From the NCBI RefSeq assembly GCF_008692785.1, contig NZ_VXJV01000001.1, positions 1-64,000 on the forward strand: a stretch of 64,000 bases of DNA, given 5' to 3'. Shown one piece after another: positions 1-10,013 of the stretch (positions are counted from its first letter, which is position 1; each line of letters begins with the position of its first letter). Below the pieces are notes generated by a model, which saw only the letters and a list, made by a program, of their open reading frames with translations, ran no database searches and was not told the origin of the DNA. Source of the stretch: Salmonella enterica subsp. diarizonae. GTDB taxonomy: Bacteria > Pseudomonadota > Gammaproteobacteria > Enterobacterales > Enterobacteriaceae. The position numbers were made by a program, and so were the translations under genes.

Positions 1-203
1 CCCCTCTTTGGTCTTGCGACGTTATGCGGTATTAGCCACCGTTTCCAGTAGTTATCCCCCTCCATCAGGCAGTTTCCCAGACATTACTCACCCGTCCGCC
101 ACTCGTCAGCAAAGCAGCAAGCTGCTTTCTGTTACCGTTCGACTTGCATGTGTTAGGCCTGCCGCCAGCGTTCAATCTGAGCCATGATCAAACTCTTCAA
201 TTT
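1..203 (-). rRNA. rrs: 16S ribosomal RNA, 5' end (partial)
   Basis: Read on the minus strand, the mature 5' end at 203 starts AAATTGAAGAGTTTGATCAT and continues through the universal 8F primer region into helix 6 and beyond. The gene runs off the left edge, so only about 200 of some 1,540 nt are present. Its position next to clpB matches rrnG of E. coli. Certain as to family; the operon letter is inferred from context. Confidence 0.98.
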
Positions 204-331
204 AAGTTTGATGCTCGTGAATTAAACTTCGTAATGAATTACGTGTTCACTCAGAGACTTGGTATTCATTTTTCGTCCGGGGACGTTAAGAATCCGTATC
301 TTCGAGTGCCCACACAGATTGTCTGATAAAT

Positions 332-343
332 TGTTAAAGAGCA
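332..343 (-). promoter_or_regulatory. rrn leader boxA antitermination site
   Basis: The minus strand reads TGCTCTTTAACA in the 16S leader, the enterobacterial boxA that binds NusB/NusE and lets RNA polymerase read through Rho sites in rRNA operons. It lies between P2 and the mature 16S 5' end, as in E. coli. Confidence 0.85.
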
Positions 344-383
344 GGTGCGACGCGGCTTTCAGCTCACCGTCGCGAGGTGGCGT

Positions 384-411
384 ATATTACGCTTTCCTCT
401 TTTTGAGTCAA
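384..411 (-). promoter_or_regulatory. rrn P2 promoter
   Basis: On the minus strand TTGACT (406-411) and TAATAT (384-389) are 16 bp apart, and the -10 is followed by a GC-rich stretch. This is the usual downstream rrn promoter, with weak growth-rate-independent output. Confidence 0.8.
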
Positions 412-501
412 GCATTTATTTTTGCTTTCCTCACCGACTTCTTAACGAAGCCTTCCTGACCCGGCGGCCTGTATGCCGTTGTTCCGTGTCAGTGGTGGCG
501 C

Positions 502-529
502 ATTATAGGGAGTTATTTGGGGCTGACAA
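502..529 (-). promoter_or_regulatory. rrn P1 promoter with UP element
   Basis: On the minus strand TTGTCA (524-529) and TATAAT (502-507) have a 16-bp spacer, followed by the GC-rich discriminator GCGCCACC typical of ppGpp/DksA-controlled rrn P1 promoters. The A/T tracts just upstream (about 531-580) fit an UP element and Fis-binding region. Confidence 0.85.
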
Positions 530-611
530 GACCTAAATGCAAAAAAAAGCTCAATCGGTCACCTTTCAAACAACATTTGAACCAAAAGCTTATTTTCGCC
601 TGGTTTTTAAA

Positions 612-640
612 CAAAAACGAGCCCGTCAGGGCCCGTTTTA
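612..640 (-). terminator. clpB transcription terminator
   Basis: The minus strand has an 8-bp stem, ACGGGCCC/GGGCTCGT (one G-U pair), with a 4-nt TGAC loop and a run of T directly after, beginning about 15 nt past the clpB stop. Confidence 0.8.
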
Positions 641-654
641 TTCAAATTTGTGAC

Positions 655-3228
655 TTACTGCACTGCCACAATACGATCACCATTGGCTTCAAGGCGAATC
701 ACTTTGCCAGGAACCAATTCACCAGACAGGATTTGCTGCGCCAGTGGGTTTTCGATCTGCTGTTGAATAGCACGTTTCAACGGACGTGCTCCGTAGACCG
801 GATCGTAACCGTTGGCGCTCAACAGTTTCAGCGCCTCGTCGGAGATATGGATTTCATAACCACGCTCTTCCAGACGTTTGTACAGACGCTGCAGCTGGAT
901 CTGAGCAATAGAAGCAATGTGTTGCTCACCTAACGGATGGAATACCACGACTTCATCAATACGGTTGATAAATTCCGGACGGAAGTTTTGGCTAACCACA
1001 CCCAGCACCATCTCTTTCATCCGACCGTAATCCAGTTCGCCAAAACGCTCCTGAATGAGATCAGAACCGAGGTTAGAAGTCATAATGACGACCGTATTAC
1101 GGAAGTCGACCGTTCTCCCTTGCCCGTCAGTCAAACGACCGTCGTCCAGCACCTGCAACAGGATGTTGAATACATCCGGATGCGCTTTCTCCACTTCATC
1201 CAACAAGATGACGGAATAAGGGCGACGGCGCACCGCTTCCGTCAAATAACCGCCTTCTTCATAACCGACATATCCCGGAGGCGCCCCGACCAGACGAGAC
1301 ACCGAGTGTTTCTCCATAAACTCAGACATGTCAATACGCACCATCGCGTCGTCGCTGTCGAACATAAAGTTAGCCAGCGCTTTACACAGTTCGGTTTTAC
1401 CCACCCCCGTCGGCCCGAGGAACAGGAAGGAACCAATCGGACGGTTCGGATCGGACAGCCCCGCGCGGCTACGACGTATGGCGTTCGAGACCGCTTCAAC
1501 GGCTTCATTCTGTCCGATCACGCGGCTGTGTAACTCTTGTTCCATACGCAACAGTTTTTCACGTTCGCCTTCCAGCATTCTGGCAACCGGAATACCGGTC
1601 CAGCGCGCCAGTACTTCGGCAATTTCCGCATCCGTCACTTTGTTACGTAACAGACGCATGGTTTTGCCTTCGGACTGGGTGGCTGCTTCCAACTGTTTTT
1701 CCAGCTCCGGAATTTTGCCGTACTGCAACTCGGACATCCGCGCCAGATCGCCAACACGACGCGCCTGCTCAATGGCGATCTTCGCCTGCTCCAGCTCCGC
1801 TTTAATGGTTTGTGTACCAGAAAGTGACGCTTTTTCCGCTTTCCACTCTTCTTCTAACTCAGAGTACTGACGCTCTTTATCGTCCAGTTCTTCATTCAGC
1901 ATATCGAGGCGTTTTTTGCTCGCCTCGTCAGACTCTTTCATCAACGCCTGCTGTTCCAGTTTGAGCTGGATAATGCGGCGGTCGAGCCTGTCCAGCTCCT
2001 CCGGCTTAGAGTCAATCTGCATACGAATGCTGGATGCCGCTTCATCGATGAGGTCGATAGCTTTATCCGGCAACTGACGGTCGGCGATATAGCGGTGAGA
2101 CAACGTTGCCGCCGCCACAATCGCCGGGTCAGTGATCTGCACATGGTGGTGCAGCTCGTAACGTTCTTTCAGGCCACGCAGAATCGCGATGGTGTCTTCA
2201 ACGCTTGGCTCAGCCACAAACACTTTCTGGAAGCGACGTTCCAGCGCCGCATCTTTTTCGATGTACTGACGGTATTCATCCAGCGTGGTGGCGCCCACGC
2301 AGTGCAGCTCACCACGCGCCAGCGCCGGTTTCAGCATGTTCCCGGCATCCATTGCGCCATCAGCCTTACCAGCGCCGACCATCGTGTGCAGTTCGTCGAT
2401 AAACAGAATGACGTTGCCTTCCTGTTTTGCAAGGTCGTTCAGCACGCCTTTCAGACGTTCTTCAAATTCGCCGCGATATTTTGCCCCGGCCACCAGCGCG
2501 CCCATATCCAGCGCCAGTACGCGGCGGCCTTTTAAGCCTTCAGGGACTTCACCATTAATAATGCGCTGCGCCAGTCCTTCAACAATTGCCGTCTTACCGA
2601 CCCCTGGCTCACCGATTAACACCGGGTTGTTTTTAGTACGGCGTTGCAATACCTGAATGGTACGGCGAATTTCTTCATCACGACCAATTACCGGGTCAAG
2701 CTTGCCTTGTTCAGCCCGCTCGGTCAGATCGACAGTATATTTTTTCAAGGCCTGACGTTGGTCTTCAGCCCCTTGATCGTTCACGCTTTCACCTCCACGC
2801 ATCTGTTCAATTGCCTGAGTGATATTGGCCGTGGTCGCACCGGCTGATTTCAGCAGATCGGTTAACGTGCCGCGAGACTCAAGCGCCGCCAGAACAAACA
2901 GCTCTGACGAAATAAAATTGTCCCCCCGTTTTTGCGCCAGCTTGTCGCAAAGGTTCAGTACGCGTACCAGATCCGAAGAAGGCTGTACGTCGCCGCCGGT
3001 GCCTTCCACCTGCGGTAAACGGCTCAGCGCCTGATCGATAGCGGTGCGCAACTGGCCAGCATTAATGCCGGCAGAGGTTAATAAAGGACGTATCGATCCC
3101 CCTTCCTGGTTCAGCAAGGCGCTCATTAAATGAAGAGGTTCGATGAATTGGTTGTCGTGCCCCAGCGCGAGCGACTGGGCATCGGCAAGAGCAAGCTGGA
3201 ATTTATTAGTAAGACGATCCAGACGCAT
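655..3228 (-). CDS. clpB: ClpB protein disaggregase (Hsp100)
   Basis: A 857-residue hexameric AAA+ chaperone that pulls polypeptides out of aggregates with DnaK/DnaJ/GrpE in the cytosol. It has the N-terminal Clp repeat domain, a first AAA module with Walker A GEPGVGKT and Walker B LFIDELHT, the coiled-coil middle domain (about 410-520), and a second AAA module with GPTGVGKT and [10 protein letters not shown]. The length equals E. coli ClpB. The open frame extends four codons upstream, but the ATG at 3228 sits 6 nt after GGGAGGA and gives the conserved N terminus [10 protein letters not shown]. An internal start making the short ClpB form is known in E. coli and plausible here. Heat-shock control is indicated by the promoter at 3268-3295. 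Confidence 0.98.
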   Translation of the reverse strand: MRLDRLTNKFQLALADAQSLALGHDNQFIEPLHLMSALLNQEGGSIRPLLTSAGINAGQLRTAIDQALSRLPQVEGTGGDVQPSSDLVRVLNLCDKLAQKRGDNFISSELFVLAALESRGTLTDLLKSAGATTANITQAIEQMRGGESVNDQGAEDQRQALKKYTVDLTERAEQGKLDPVIGRDEEIRRTIQVLQRRTKNNPVLIGEPGVGKTAIVEGLAQRIINGEVPEGLKGRRVLALDMGALVAGAKYRGEFEERLKGVLNDLAKQEGNVILFIDELHTMVGAGKADGAMDAGNMLKPALARGELHCVGATTLDEYRQYIEKDAALERRFQKVFVAEPSVEDTIAILRGLKERYELHHHVQITDPAIVAAATLSHRYIADRQLPDKAIDLIDEAASSIRMQIDSKPEELDRLDRRIIQLKLEQQALMKESDEASKKRLDMLNEELDDKERQYSELEEEWKAEKASLSGTQTIKAELEQAKIAIEQARRVGDLARMSELQYGKIPELEKQLEAATQSEGKTMRLLRNKVTDAEIAEVLARWTGIPVARMLEGEREKLLRMEQELHSRVIGQNEAVEAVSNAIRRSRAGLSDPNRPIGSFLFLGPTGVGKTELCKALANFMFDSDDAMVRIDMSEFMEKHSVSRLVGAPPGYVGYEEGGYLTEAVRRRPYSVILLDEVEKAHPDVFNILLQVLDDGRLTDGQGRTVDFRNTVVIMTSNLGSDLIQERFGELDYGRMKEMVLGVVSQNFRPEFINRIDEVVVFHPLGEQHIASIAQIQLQRLYKRLEERGYEIHISDEALKLLSANGYDPVYGARPLKRAIQQQIENPLAQQILSGELVPGKVIRLEANGDRIVAVQ

Positions 3229-3267
3229 AACTCCTCCCATAACAGGTCAAAATTGCTACTGGAGATT

Positions 3268-3295
3268 AAATGAGGTCATCCCTCAATTATTCAAG
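3268..3295 (-). promoter_or_regulatory. Sigma-32 heat-shock promoter of clpB
   Basis: The minus strand has CTTGAA (3290-3295), a 14-bp spacer and CCTCATTT (3268-3275), a close match to the RpoH consensus CTTGAA-N13/14-CCCCATnT. It lies about 40 bp upstream of the clpB start. Confidence 0.8.
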
Positions 3296-3357
3296 GTGAA
3301 TGACCGGAATTATGTGAAAAGAAAGTTACCCGTACCGGATCGTCTTGATTCTTTAGG

Positions 3358-4089
3358 TTATATCAGCCAAATAAAACTTGCCATACGACCTGTCGTCTTG
3401 TCGCGACGATAAGAGAAGAAAGTCTCACTTTCGCTAAAGGTGCAGCGATCCCCGCCATAGACATGTTCAACGCCGGTATTCGCCAGACGTTGGCGTGCAA
3501 GCTGATAAATATCCGCCAGAAATTTTTCCCCGCGCGGCAAAAATGCGCTATCGGCTTGCGCATCTTTTGCTAAAAATGCGTCACGTACTTCCGGCCCCAC
3601 TTCAAACGCGGTCGGGCCGATCGCCGGGCCTAACCAGGCGATGATATTTTCTGGGTTGTCAGCAAAGCAGGCGACAGTTTCCTCCAGTACGCCTTCACAT
3701 AATCCGCGCCAGCCCGCATGAGCCGCCGCCACTTCTGTTCCCTCACGGTTACAGAATAGCACAGGCAGACAATCTGCCGTCATTACCGCGCAGACGGTTC
3801 CTGGCGTATTGCTGTAAGACGCATCCGCACGTTTGGAGGCATACGGTTCCCCGGTAAGCCTCAACACATTTTTACCGTGAACCTGTTCAAGCCAGACAGG
3901 TTTCGAAGGCAGATTGCCCGCCGCAAACAGACGCTTGCGGTTCTCTTCAACATGCTCCGGGTTATCGTCGCAATGCGCGCCCAGATTCAGCGAGTCGTAA
4001 GGCGGTAAACTCACCCCGCCAATACGGGTAGAGCTACAGGCTGCGACGCCTTTCGGCAGCGGCCACTGCGGGACAATCAGTGCATTCAT
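3358..4089 (-). CDS. pgeF: PgeF/YfiH multicopper-oxidoreductase-like (DUF152) protein
   Basis: A 243-residue cytosolic protein of the YfiH/DUF152 family. Relatives have been assigned peptidoglycan-precursor editing (removal of wrongly incorporated L-Ser) and, in other organisms, purine nucleoside phosphorylase or laccase-like activity. The family signature is visible: WLEQVHGKNV, ADCLPVLFCN and AAAHAGWRGL, which supply the conserved metal-site His and Cys. Its ATG overlaps the rluD stop (4086-4089, ATGA), so it is translationally coupled to rluD. The length matches E. coli YfiH. Confidence 0.93.
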   Translation of the reverse strand: MNALIVPQWPLPKGVAACSSTRIGGVSLPPYDSLNLGAHCDDNPEHVEENRKRLFAAGNLPSKPVWLEQVHGKNVLRLTGEPYASKRADASYSNTPGTVCAVMTADCLPVLFCNREGTEVAAAHAGWRGLCEGVLEETVACFADNPENIIAWLGPAIGPTAFEVGPEVRDAFLAKDAQADSAFLPRGEKFLADIYQLARQRLANTGVEHVYGGDRCTFSESETFFSYRRDKTTGRMASFIWLI

Positions 4090-5066
4090 AACCAGTCCAC
4101 ATCATCTTTATGAGCTTCGAAATCGGCGCGCATCGCATCGATAAGGTCCACCATATCTTGTGGAATCGGCGCGTGCCACTCCATTTCGATACCCGATACA
4201 GGATGGTAGAGACGCAGCATCGTTGCATGAAGCGCCTGTCGGTCAAACTTACGCAGCGTGGAAATAAATTCTTCCGATGCGCCTTTCGGTGGACGTGGAC
4301 GCCCGCCATATACCTGATCGCCCACCAACGGATGCGTAATATGCGCCATATGCACGCGGATCTGGTGCGTACGTCCGGTCTCCAGACGCAGCCTAAGGCG
4401 CGTGTGCACACGGAAATGTTCCATAATACGGTAATGAGTCACCGCCGGTTTGCCCATCGGATGCACCGACATATGCGTACGTTTGGTCGGGTGACGACTA
4501 ATTGGCTCATTCACCGTTCCTCCCGCCGTCATATGTCCGATCGCGACAGCTTCATATTCGCGGGTGATCTCGCGCAACTGTAAAGACTCCACCAGGCGCG
4601 TTTGCGCCGGAACGGTTTTCGCCACCACCATCAGCCCCGTCGTGTCCTTATCCAGACGATGCACGATGCCCGCGCGCGGGACATCCGCAATCGGCGGATA
4701 ATAATGTAGCAACGCGTTCAGTACCGTACCGTCCGGGTTACCGGCGCCAGGGTGTACCACCAAATCGCGTGGCTTGTTGATAACCAGAATATCGTCATCT
4801 TCATAAACAATATCTAACGGGATATCCTGCGCTTCAAAACGAATCTCTTCATCGATCTCCGCATCAATAGCCACCCGCTCGCCGCCTAACACTTTTTCTT
4901 TTGGTTTATCGCAAAGTTGACCATTGACCAACACGCGCTGATTCAAAATCCATTCTTTTATACGCGAACGTGAATAATCCGGGAACATTTCGGCCAAAGC
5001 TTGATCTAAGCGTTGACCGAGTTGGTTTTCGGAGACCGTTGCGGTGAGTTGTACTCGTTGTGCCAT
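4086..5066 (-). CDS. rluD: 23S rRNA pseudouridine 1911/1915/1917 synthase
   Basis: A 326-residue RluA-family enzyme that converts U1911, U1915 and U1917 of helix 69 in 23S rRNA to pseudouridine, important for late 50S assembly. An N-terminal S4-like domain (residues 18-75) precedes the catalytic domain with HRLDKDTTGL, whose Asp is the nucleophile, and the RTHQIRVHMA motif. Nearly identical to E. coli RluD across its length. First gene of the rluD-yfiH pair and divergent from bamD. Confidence 0.98.
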   Translation of the reverse strand: MAQRVQLTATVSENQLGQRLDQALAEMFPDYSRSRIKEWILNQRVLVNGQLCDKPKEKVLGGERVAIDAEIDEEIRFEAQDIPLDIVYEDDDILVINKPRDLVVHPGAGNPDGTVLNALLHYYPPIADVPRAGIVHRLDKDTTGLMVVAKTVPAQTRLVESLQLREITREYEAVAIGHMTAGGTVNEPISRHPTKRTHMSVHPMGKPAVTHYRIMEHFRVHTRLRLRLETGRTHQIRVHMAHITHPLVGDQVYGGRPRPPKGASEEFISTLRKFDRQALHATMLRLYHPVSGIEMEWHAPIPQDMVDLIDAMRADFEAHKDDVDWL

Positions 5067-5197
5067 ATACAGCTTCTTCGTTTAACGTTGGGTTTTACGG
5101 CTTTGCCGTTTAATATAGTGTGCTATTGTAGCTGGTCTTAACCGGGAGCAGGAACAGAGAATCTCCCGTAAAACATTTTGAGGAAAGTCAAAACGTC

Positions 5198-5935
5198 ATG
5201 ACGCGCATGAAATATCTGGTGGCAGCAGCCACGTTGAGCCTGTTTCTGGCGGGTTGCTCGGGTTCAAAGGAAGAGGTGCCCGATAATCCGCCGAATGAAA
5301 TCTACGCGACTGCTCAGCAAAAGCTGCAGGACGGTAACTGGAAACAGGCAATAACGCAATTGGAAGCGTTAGATAATCGTTATCCATTCGGACCGTATTC
5401 TCAGCAGGTGCAGTTGGATCTTATCTACGCCTATTACAAAAACGCCGATCTGCCGCTAGCGCAGGCCACCATCGATCGTTTTATGCGTCTTAATCCAACG
5501 CACCCTAATATTGATTATGTCATGTACATGCGCGGCCTGACGAACATGGCGCTGGATGATAGCGCGCTGCAAGGTTTCTTTGGCGTCGATCGCAGCGATC
5601 GCGATCCGCAGCATGCGCGGGCGGCGTTCAATGACTTTTCGAAACTGGTACGCAACTATCCTAATAGCCAGTACACAACCGACGCCACTAAGCGTCTGGT
5701 ATTCCTGAAAAACCGTCTGGCGAAATATGAATATTCCGTCGCAGAGTACTATACCGCGCGCGGCGCATGGGTTGCGGTGGTAAACCGGGTAGAAGGTATG
5801 CTACGCAATTATCCTGATACGCAGGCCACGCGCGATGCGTTGCCGCTGATGGAAAACGCCTATCGTCAGATGCAGCTAAATACGCAAGCTGACAAAGTAG
5901 CGAAAATTATTGCCGCTAACAGCAAAAACACCTGA
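5198..5935 (+). CDS. bamD: Outer-membrane assembly lipoprotein BamD
   Basis: A 245-residue essential lipoprotein of the Bam complex that inserts beta-barrel proteins into the outer membrane. The signal peptide ends in a lipobox LAGC (Cys22), and the mature part consists of TPR repeats, e.g. residues 32-66 and 69-105. Length and sequence match E. coli YfiO/BamD. The start follows the E. coli annotation; a second ATG three codons in is also possible. BamE, another Bam subunit, is encoded at 22951-23289. Confidence 0.98.
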   Translation: MTRMKYLVAAATLSLFLAGCSGSKEEVPDNPPNEIYATAQQKLQDGNWKQAITQLEALDNRYPFGPYSQQVQLDLIYAYYKNADLPLAQATIDRFMRLNPTHPNIDYVMYMRGLTNMALDDSALQGFFGVDRSDRDPQHARAAFNDFSKLVRNYPNSQYTTDATKRLVFLKNRLAKYEYSVAEYYTARGAWVAVVNRVEGMLRNYPDTQATRDALPLMENAYRQMQLNTQADKVAKIIAANSKNT

Positions 5936-5951
5936 AGCAATACAAACAAGC

Positions 5952-5983
5952 AAAACGGCAGCCTCCCGGCTGCCGTTTTTTTA
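5952..5983 (+). terminator. bamD terminator
   Basis: AAAACGGCAGCC, TCCC loop, GGCTGCCGTTTTTTT: a strong GC stem plus T run 17 nt after the bamD stop. Confidence 0.92.
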
Positions 5984-6119
5984 TTCGGTATCTGATGCAA
6001 CAGAAATGATTTCACTGCAATACATCCAGTCAAATATGGCCTGCTTTCAGGCATTCCTCAAGTAAAAGATCGCTTCTTCCTGCGATGCCTCACAAAAAGT
6101 TCGCCTTGACAAAAAGTGA

Positions 6120-6593
<474 letters not shown>

Positions 6594-6623
6594 TTGACAG
6601 GATTAAAACAGTACGGGTACTGT
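6594..6623 (+). promoter_or_regulatory. pheLA promoter
   Basis: TTGACA (6594-6599) and TACTGT (6618-6623) with an 18-bp spacer precede the leader peptide gene by 25 nt. The -35 abuts the raiA terminator T run. Confidence 0.65.
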
Positions 6624-6648
6624 ACTTACGTACACAAAGGAAACAGTT

Positions 6649-6696
6649 ATGAAGCTAGCCCGGTTTTTCTTCGCATTCTTTTTTACCTTCCCCTGA
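6649..6696 (+). CDS. pheL: Phenylalanine operon leader peptide
   Basis: A 15-residue leader peptide [15 protein letters not shown] with seven phenylalanines, preceded by AAAGGAAAC as ribosome-binding site. Ribosome stalling at the Phe codons when charged tRNA-Phe is scarce favours the antiterminator and allows pheA transcription. The C-terminal [10 protein letters not shown] is identical to E. coli PheL, while residues 3-5 differ. Confidence 0.95.
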   Translation: MKLARFFFAFFFTFP

Positions 6697-6742
6697 CCGG
6701 GAGGCGTTTCGTCATGTGATAAAGAATGCGAAGACGAACAAG

Positions 6743-6775
6743 AAGGCCTCCCCCCACCGGGAGGCCTTTTTTATT
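6743..6775 (+). terminator. pheA attenuator
   Basis: AAGGCCTCCC, CCCA loop, GGGAGGCCTTTTTTA: the rho-independent terminator of the Phe attenuation switch, between pheL and pheA. An alternative pairing partner (CCGGGAGGC) lies at 6698-6706 just after pheL. Confidence 0.9.
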
Positions 6776-6796
6776 GATAACAAAAAAGGCAACACT

Positions 6797-7957
6797 ATGA
6801 CATCGGAAAACCCGTTACTGGCGCTGCGAGATAAAATCAGCGCTTTAGACGAAGAGTTACTGGCTCTACTGGCAAAACGACGCGCGCTGGCGATTGAAGT
6901 GGGACAAGCGAAGCTACTGTCACATCGTCCGGTTCGGGATATCGATCGTGAACGCGCGCTGCTGGACAGGCTCATCCATCTCGGTAAAGCTCACCATCTC
7001 GACGCACACTACATTACCCGTCTGTTCCAGCTTATCATTGAAGACTCCGTGCTTACTCAGCAGGCGCTGCTGCAACAACATCTGAATAATACTCACCCTC
7101 ATTCGGCACGTATTGCGTTTCTTGGGCCGAAAGGCTCTTATTCTCATCTCGCGGCGCGCCAGTATGCCGCACGCCATTTTGAGCAATTTATTGAGAGCGG
7201 CTGCGCAAAATTCGCCGATATTTTTCATCAGGTCGAAACCGGCCAGGCCGATTACGCCGTGGTTCCGATAGAGAACACCAGCTCCGGCGCCATCAACGAT
7301 GTGTACGACTTATTGCAACACACCAGTCTGTCGATTGTCGGTGAGATGACCGTAACTATCGATCACTGCGTACTGGTTTGCGGCAACACGGATCTGAATA
7401 CCATCGAAACGGTGTACAGCCATCCGCAACCGTTCCAGCAGTGTAGTAAGTTTTTGAGCCGCTATCCGCACTGGAAAATCGACTATACCGAAAGTACGTC
7501 GGCAGCGATGGAAAAAGTCGCGCAGGCGAACTCTCCGCGCGTCGCGGCGCTCGGCAGCGAGGCAGGCGGCATGTTGCACGGTTTACAGGTGCTGGAACGC
7601 ATCGCCGCAAACCAGACGCAGAATATCACCCGCTTTCTGGTACTGGCGCGCAAAGCCATCAACGTTTCCGATCAGGTTCCGGCAAAAACCACTCTGTTAA
7701 TCGCCACCGGGCAGCAGGCTGGCGCGCTGGTTGAAGCGTTGCTGGTGCTGCGTAACCACAATCTCATCATGACGAAGCTGGAGTCGCGCCCAATTCACGG
7801 CAATCCGTGGGAAGAGATGTTTTATCTCGATATTCAGGCGAACCTGGAGTCGCAGGTAATGCAAAGCGCGCTAAAAGAGCTGGGCGAGATCACTCGCTCA
7901 ATGAAAGTGCTTGGCTGCTATCCCAGCGAAAACGTCGTGCCGGTAGAACCTGCCTGA
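6797..7957 (+). CDS. pheA: Bifunctional chorismate mutase / prephenate dehydratase
   Basis: A 386-residue enzyme catalysing chorismate to prephenate to phenylpyruvate. The AroQ chorismate mutase domain (1-90) has [20 protein letters not shown]; the prephenate dehydratase domain (105-285) begins [12 protein letters not shown] and includes the family motif with the [10 protein letters not shown] region; an ACT domain (from about 300) carries [17 protein letters not shown] for feedback inhibition by Phe. The ATG at 6797 is chosen over the upstream frame because it gives [10 protein letters not shown] as in E. coli and lies after the attenuator. Its last 40 nt overlap the convergent SMP-30 gene. 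Confidence 0.98.
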   Translation: MTSENPLLALRDKISALDEELLALLAKRRALAIEVGQAKLLSHRPVRDIDRERALLDRLIHLGKAHHLDAHYITRLFQLIIEDSVLTQQALLQQHLNNTHPHSARIAFLGPKGSYSHLAARQYAARHFEQFIESGCAKFADIFHQVETGQADYAVVPIENTSSGAINDVYDLLQHTSLSIVGEMTVTIDHCVLVCGNTDLNTIETVYSHPQPFQQCSKFLSRYPHWKIDYTESTSAAMEKVAQANSPRVAALGSEAGGMLHGLQVLERIAANQTQNITRFLVLARKAINVSDQVPAKTTLLIATGQQAGALVEALLVLRNHNLIMTKLESRPIHGNPWEEMFYLDIQANLESQVMQSALKELGEITRSMKVLGCYPSENVVPVEPA

Positions 7958-8826
7958 CGTTCAATAAAGCGGCTTTTCTTCATCCCTGCGACGGTTACCT
8001 GCAGGGTGAAGATGGCGCCTGAGAGCGGATAATCCGCCACTTCCTGAGCAGACATATTTTCTCTGGTAGTCGTAATAAACAACGTTTTCATGTCTGCGCC
8101 GCCAAAGCAAACCATCGTCGGACAACGTACCGGCAACCGGTACTCTTCCAGTGGCTCTCCTTGCGGTGAGAAACGCGCCACGCGCCAGCCGTCAAACATC
8201 GCGCTCCAGTAGCACCCTTCGCTATCCATCGCCGCGCCGTCGGGAAGTCCTTCTCCTTCGCCAAAATGGCGAAAAAGTTCACGCTTACCCGGTTCGCCAT
8301 GCTTATCAAGTAACGTGCGGTAAATCACGCCATTCGGCGTATCGGAGGTATACATCCACTGGTTATCCAGGCTGAACGCCAAGCCGTTGTGTCCCTGGAT
8401 ATCGCACTGGATCACTTTTGCCGTCAGATCATGATCGATCCGCATCAGCAACGCGCCATTATAGTCACCCGGCGCCCAGAACGTCCCGGCATAAAAACGC
8501 CCATCGCCATCGGTGCCGCCATCATTGAAACGCGCCAGTTTCACATTAGAGGGATTGTCGCAAACCTTACGCTGCAATAATCCATTTTTATCGGCCAGCC
8601 AGATAGCATGACGCATGGCCACAATAAATCCACCCTGCTCACGCAAGGCAAAACATCCCACCTCTTCCGGAAACGCCAGCACGCTATGCGCCCCACTCGC
8701 CGGATGGTAACGATGGATCTCCTGTTCCAGGATATCGGCCCAATACAGCGCGCTTTCATCTTCGCTCCATGTGGGGCATTCTGGTAAATGTCCGACATAA
8801 TCAAATAAAACGTGCGGCGTAGTCAT
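7918..8826 (-). CDS. SMP-30/gluconolactonase-like lactonase
   Basis: A 302-residue six-bladed beta-propeller protein of the SMP-30/gluconolaconase/LRE family, which hydrolyses sugar lactones with a divalent metal. Family motifs: [19 protein letters not shown] near the N terminus (metal-binding Glu), [16 protein letters not shown] in the centre, [19 protein letters not shown] with the Asn and Asp of the active site, and [15 protein letters not shown]. The ATG at 8826 follows AAGGA; a longer frame to 8883 would start inside the tyrA terminator. E. coli K-12 lacks a gene here, Salmonella has one. The substrate is unknown. The 3' end overlaps pheA by 40 bp tail to tail. Confidence 0.85.
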   Translation of the reverse strand: MTTPHVLFDYVGHLPECPTWSEDESALYWADILEQEIHRYHPASGAHSVLAFPEEVGCFALREQGGFIVAMRHAIWLADKNGLLQRKVCDNPSNVKLARFNDGGTDGDGRFYAGTFWAPGDYNGALLMRIDHDLTAKVIQCDIQGHNGLAFSLDNQWMYTSDTPNGVIYRTLLDKHGEPGKRELFRHFGEGEGLPDGAAMDSEGCYWSAMFDGWRVARFSPQGEPLEEYRLPVRCPTMVCFGGADMKTLFITTTRENMSAQEVADYPLSGAIFTLQVTVAGMKKSRFIERQAGSTGTTFSLG

Positions 8827-8841
8827 ACGGTTCCTTAAACG

Positions 8842-8865
8842 AAAAAAGCCAGCAAAGCTGGCTTT
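8842..8865 (-). terminator. aroF-tyrA operon terminator
   Basis: The minus strand reads AAAGCCAGC, TTT loop, GCTGGCTTTTTTC, 18 nt past the tyrA stop and directly in front of the SMP-30 gene. Confidence 0.9.
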
Positions 8866-8882
8866 CAGTATAGATGTCATCA

Positions 8883-10004
8883 TTATTGTCGGCTGTCATT
8901 CGCCTGACGCAATAACACACGGCTTTCATTCTGAAAATGTCTGGCATAATCGCCAAACCAGTGTTCGACTTTGCGAAAACTGTCGATAAAAGCCTGCTTA
9001 TCGCCCTGCTCCAGTAAACCGATCGCATCGCCAAAACGTTTATAGTAACGCTTGATAAGCGCCAGATTGCGCTCCGATGACATAATAATGTCAGCGTACA
9101 GTTGCGGGTCCTGGGCGAACAGACGCCCGACCATCGCCAGTTCTAGTCGATAAATCGGAGATGATAGCGCCAGAAGCTGCTCAAGCTGGACGTTCTCTTC
9201 CGCCAGATGCAGCCCATAAGCGAAGGTAGCAAAGTGGCGCAGCGCCTGGATAAAAGCCATGTTCTGATCGTGCTCGACAGCGCTAATTCGGTGCAACCGG
9301 GCGCCCCAAACCTGAATTTGCTCAAGGAACCACTGATACGCTTCCGGTTGGCGCCCATCACACCAGACCACCACCTGCTTCGCCAGGCTCCCGCTATCCG
9401 GACCAAACATCGGATGCAAGCCCAGTACAGGACCATCATGGGCCGCCAACATTGCCTGCAACGGGCCGCTTTTCACCGATGCCAGATCGACCAGAATACA
9501 GTCGGACGGCAGGCTCGGCAGTTGGGCTATGACCTGTTCAGTAACATGAATCGGCACGCTGACGATCACCATTCCGGCATCGGCGACAATCTCCCTGGCG
9601 CGCGGCCAGTCCTGCTGTTCCAGAATACGGACCTGATAGCCCGACAGCGTGAGCATTTTTTCGAACAGACGCCCCATCTGTCCGCCGCCGCCCACAATGA
9701 CGACCGGACGCAGAGAAGGACAAAGCGTTTTGAACCCCTTATCATTTTCGCTGGAGTAAGATTCACGCATTACCCGGCGCAAGACATCTTCAATGAGATC
9801 GGGCGGAACACCGATCGCTTCTGCTTCCGCCCGTCGCGAAGCCAGCATAGAGGCCTCACGTTCCGGCACGTAAATAGGCAGGCCAAAACGGCTTTTCACC
9901 TCGCCGACTTCGGCAACCAGTTCCAGGCGCTTAGCCAGTAAATTCAGCAACGCTTTATCGACATCATCTATTTGATCGCGTAACGCGGTCAATTCAGCAA
10001 CCAT
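8883..10004 (-). CDS. tyrA: Bifunctional chorismate mutase / prephenate dehydrogenase
   Basis: A 373-residue enzyme for chorismate to prephenate to 4-hydroxyphenylpyruvate in tyrosine synthesis. The AroQ domain (1-90) is followed by an NAD-binding Rossmann fold starting [14 protein letters not shown] (about 102-115), and the dehydrogenase domain with [12 protein letters not shown], whose His is catalytic. Same length as E. coli TyrA. It follows aroF by 9 nt, so it is transcribed from the TyrR-controlled aroF promoter and feedback-inhibited by tyrosine. Confidence 0.98.
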   Translation of the reverse strand: MVAELTALRDQIDDVDKALLNLLAKRLELVAEVGEVKSRFGLPIYVPEREASMLASRRAEAEAIGVPPDLIEDVLRRVMRESYSSENDKGFKTLCPSLRPVVIVGGGGQMGRLFEKMLTLSGYQVRILEQQDWPRAREIVADAGMVIVSVPIHVTEQVIAQLPSLPSDCILVDLASVKSGPLQAMLAAHDGPVLGLHPMFGPDSGSLAKQVVVWCDGRQPEAYQWFLEQIQVWGARLHRISAVEHDQNMAFIQALRHFATFAYGLHLAEENVQLEQLLALSSPIYRLELAMVGRLFAQDPQLYADIIMSSERNLALIKRYYKRFGDAIGLLEQGDKQAFIDSFRKVEHWFGDYARHFQNESRVLLRQANDSRQ

Positions 10005-10013
10005 AACAACCTC

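Noticed and set aside
517..1533. Frames on the plus strand opposite clpB and in the rrn leader
   Set aside because: They are mirror frames of clpB with odd composition and no ribosome sites.
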